Shown: in pieces, positions 5,331-5,384 of the stretch
Numbering within the stretch: position 1 is the first letter of the stretch
Layout: each line of letters opens with the position of its first letter
DNA from: DUVY01 sp036562755
GTDB lineage: Bacteria > Bacillota > Clostridia > Christensenellales > DUVY01
DNA: 5,384 bases
Reading direction: 5' to 3'
Assembly (NCBI GenBank): GCA_036562755.1
Contig: DATCJN010000043.1
Location: 1 to 5,384, forward strand
Made by a program: the position numbers and the translations under genes
Notes under the pieces: model-generated
Databases searched by the model: none
The model's input: only the letters and a program-made list of their open reading frames with translations
What the model was told of the DNA's origin: nothing

Positions 5331-5352
5331 TTTATGTAACCGCTTACATAAA
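5331..5352. promoter_or_regulatory. LacI/GalR-type operator or CcpA cre site of uxaC
   Basis: Nine-base arms TTTATGTAA (5331-5339) and TTACATAAA (5344-5352) are perfectly inverted around CCGC. The inner 16 bases (5334-5349) fit the published cre consensus WTGNAANCGNWNNCAW at every position, and also the general TGTAANCGNTTACA form of LacI/GalR-family operators. It overlaps the predicted uxaC transcription start, so binding should repress. The high symmetry is more typical of a dedicated LacI-family uronate regulator (ExuR- or KdgR-like), but CcpA could use it too. No regulator gene is visible in the window. Confidence 0.75.
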
Positions 5353-5353
5353 T

Positions 5354-5382
5354 AATATATACCAATGCCGTCGAAAACACAA
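5354..5382 (-). promoter_or_regulatory. Predicted promoter of uxaC
   Basis: On the minus strand TTGTGT (5382-5377, half-consensus) is followed after 17 bases by TATATT (5359-5354, one mismatch). The predicted start is near 5347, inside the adjacent operator, leaving a leader of about 60 bases. The -35 is weak and lies at the edge of the window, so the exact hexamers are tentative; the operator position makes a promoter here likely. Confidence 0.5.
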
Positions 5383-5384
5383 GC

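Overview
The window is AT-rich, with GGAG-type ribosome binding sites, compact intergenic regions and strong hairpin-plus-T-run terminators. All of this suits a low-GC Gram-positive bacterium (Bacillota, most likely a Clostridia-type organism, perhaps from a gut or other plant-sugar-rich habitat). That assignment is inferred from style and gene content; there is no rRNA or other marker gene here. Codon use looks alike in all the genes, and I see no insertion sequence, phage gene, tRNA or CRISPR array.

Layout. Positions 1-968 hold a plus-strand operon: the tail of a membrane protein running in from outside the window, a one-pass membrane protein with a bacterial PH-like domain whose start overlaps that tail by 11 bases, and a RidA-family protein 12 bases further on. 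A terminator closes it at 967-991. Positions 992-1231 hold no convincing gene but do contain palindromes, competing hairpins and an ATG-less open frame. A terminator usable in both directions (1232-1265) ends the minus-strand pyruvate kinase gene (1282-2700). Between 2701 and 2929 lie back-to-back promoters for pyruvate kinase (minus) and ribokinase (plus, 2930-3844). A further two-way terminator (3848-3875) separates ribokinase from the convergent minus-strand glucuronate isomerase gene uxaC (3887-5287), whose promoter and operator sit at the right edge of the window.

How the genes relate. Three of the genes are central or peripheral sugar metabolism: UxaC opens the hexuronate pathway, ribokinase feeds ribose into the pentose phosphate pool, and pyruvate kinase makes pyruvate and ATP at the end of glycolysis. 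They are separate transcription units rather than an operon. The clearest regulatory signals are a near-perfect LacI/GalR-type operator, which also fits the CcpA cre consensus, at the predicted uxaC transcription start, and a perfect 16-bp palindrome over the -10/+1 region of the ribokinase promoter. The RidA-family protein appears to lack the arginine required for the classical imine deaminase activity.

Most of the window is ordinary metabolic genome. I did not find a convincing undescribed system; the items most worth a second look are the two operators, the arginine-less RidA, its pairing with a membrane PH-domain protein, and the structured gap at 992-1231.
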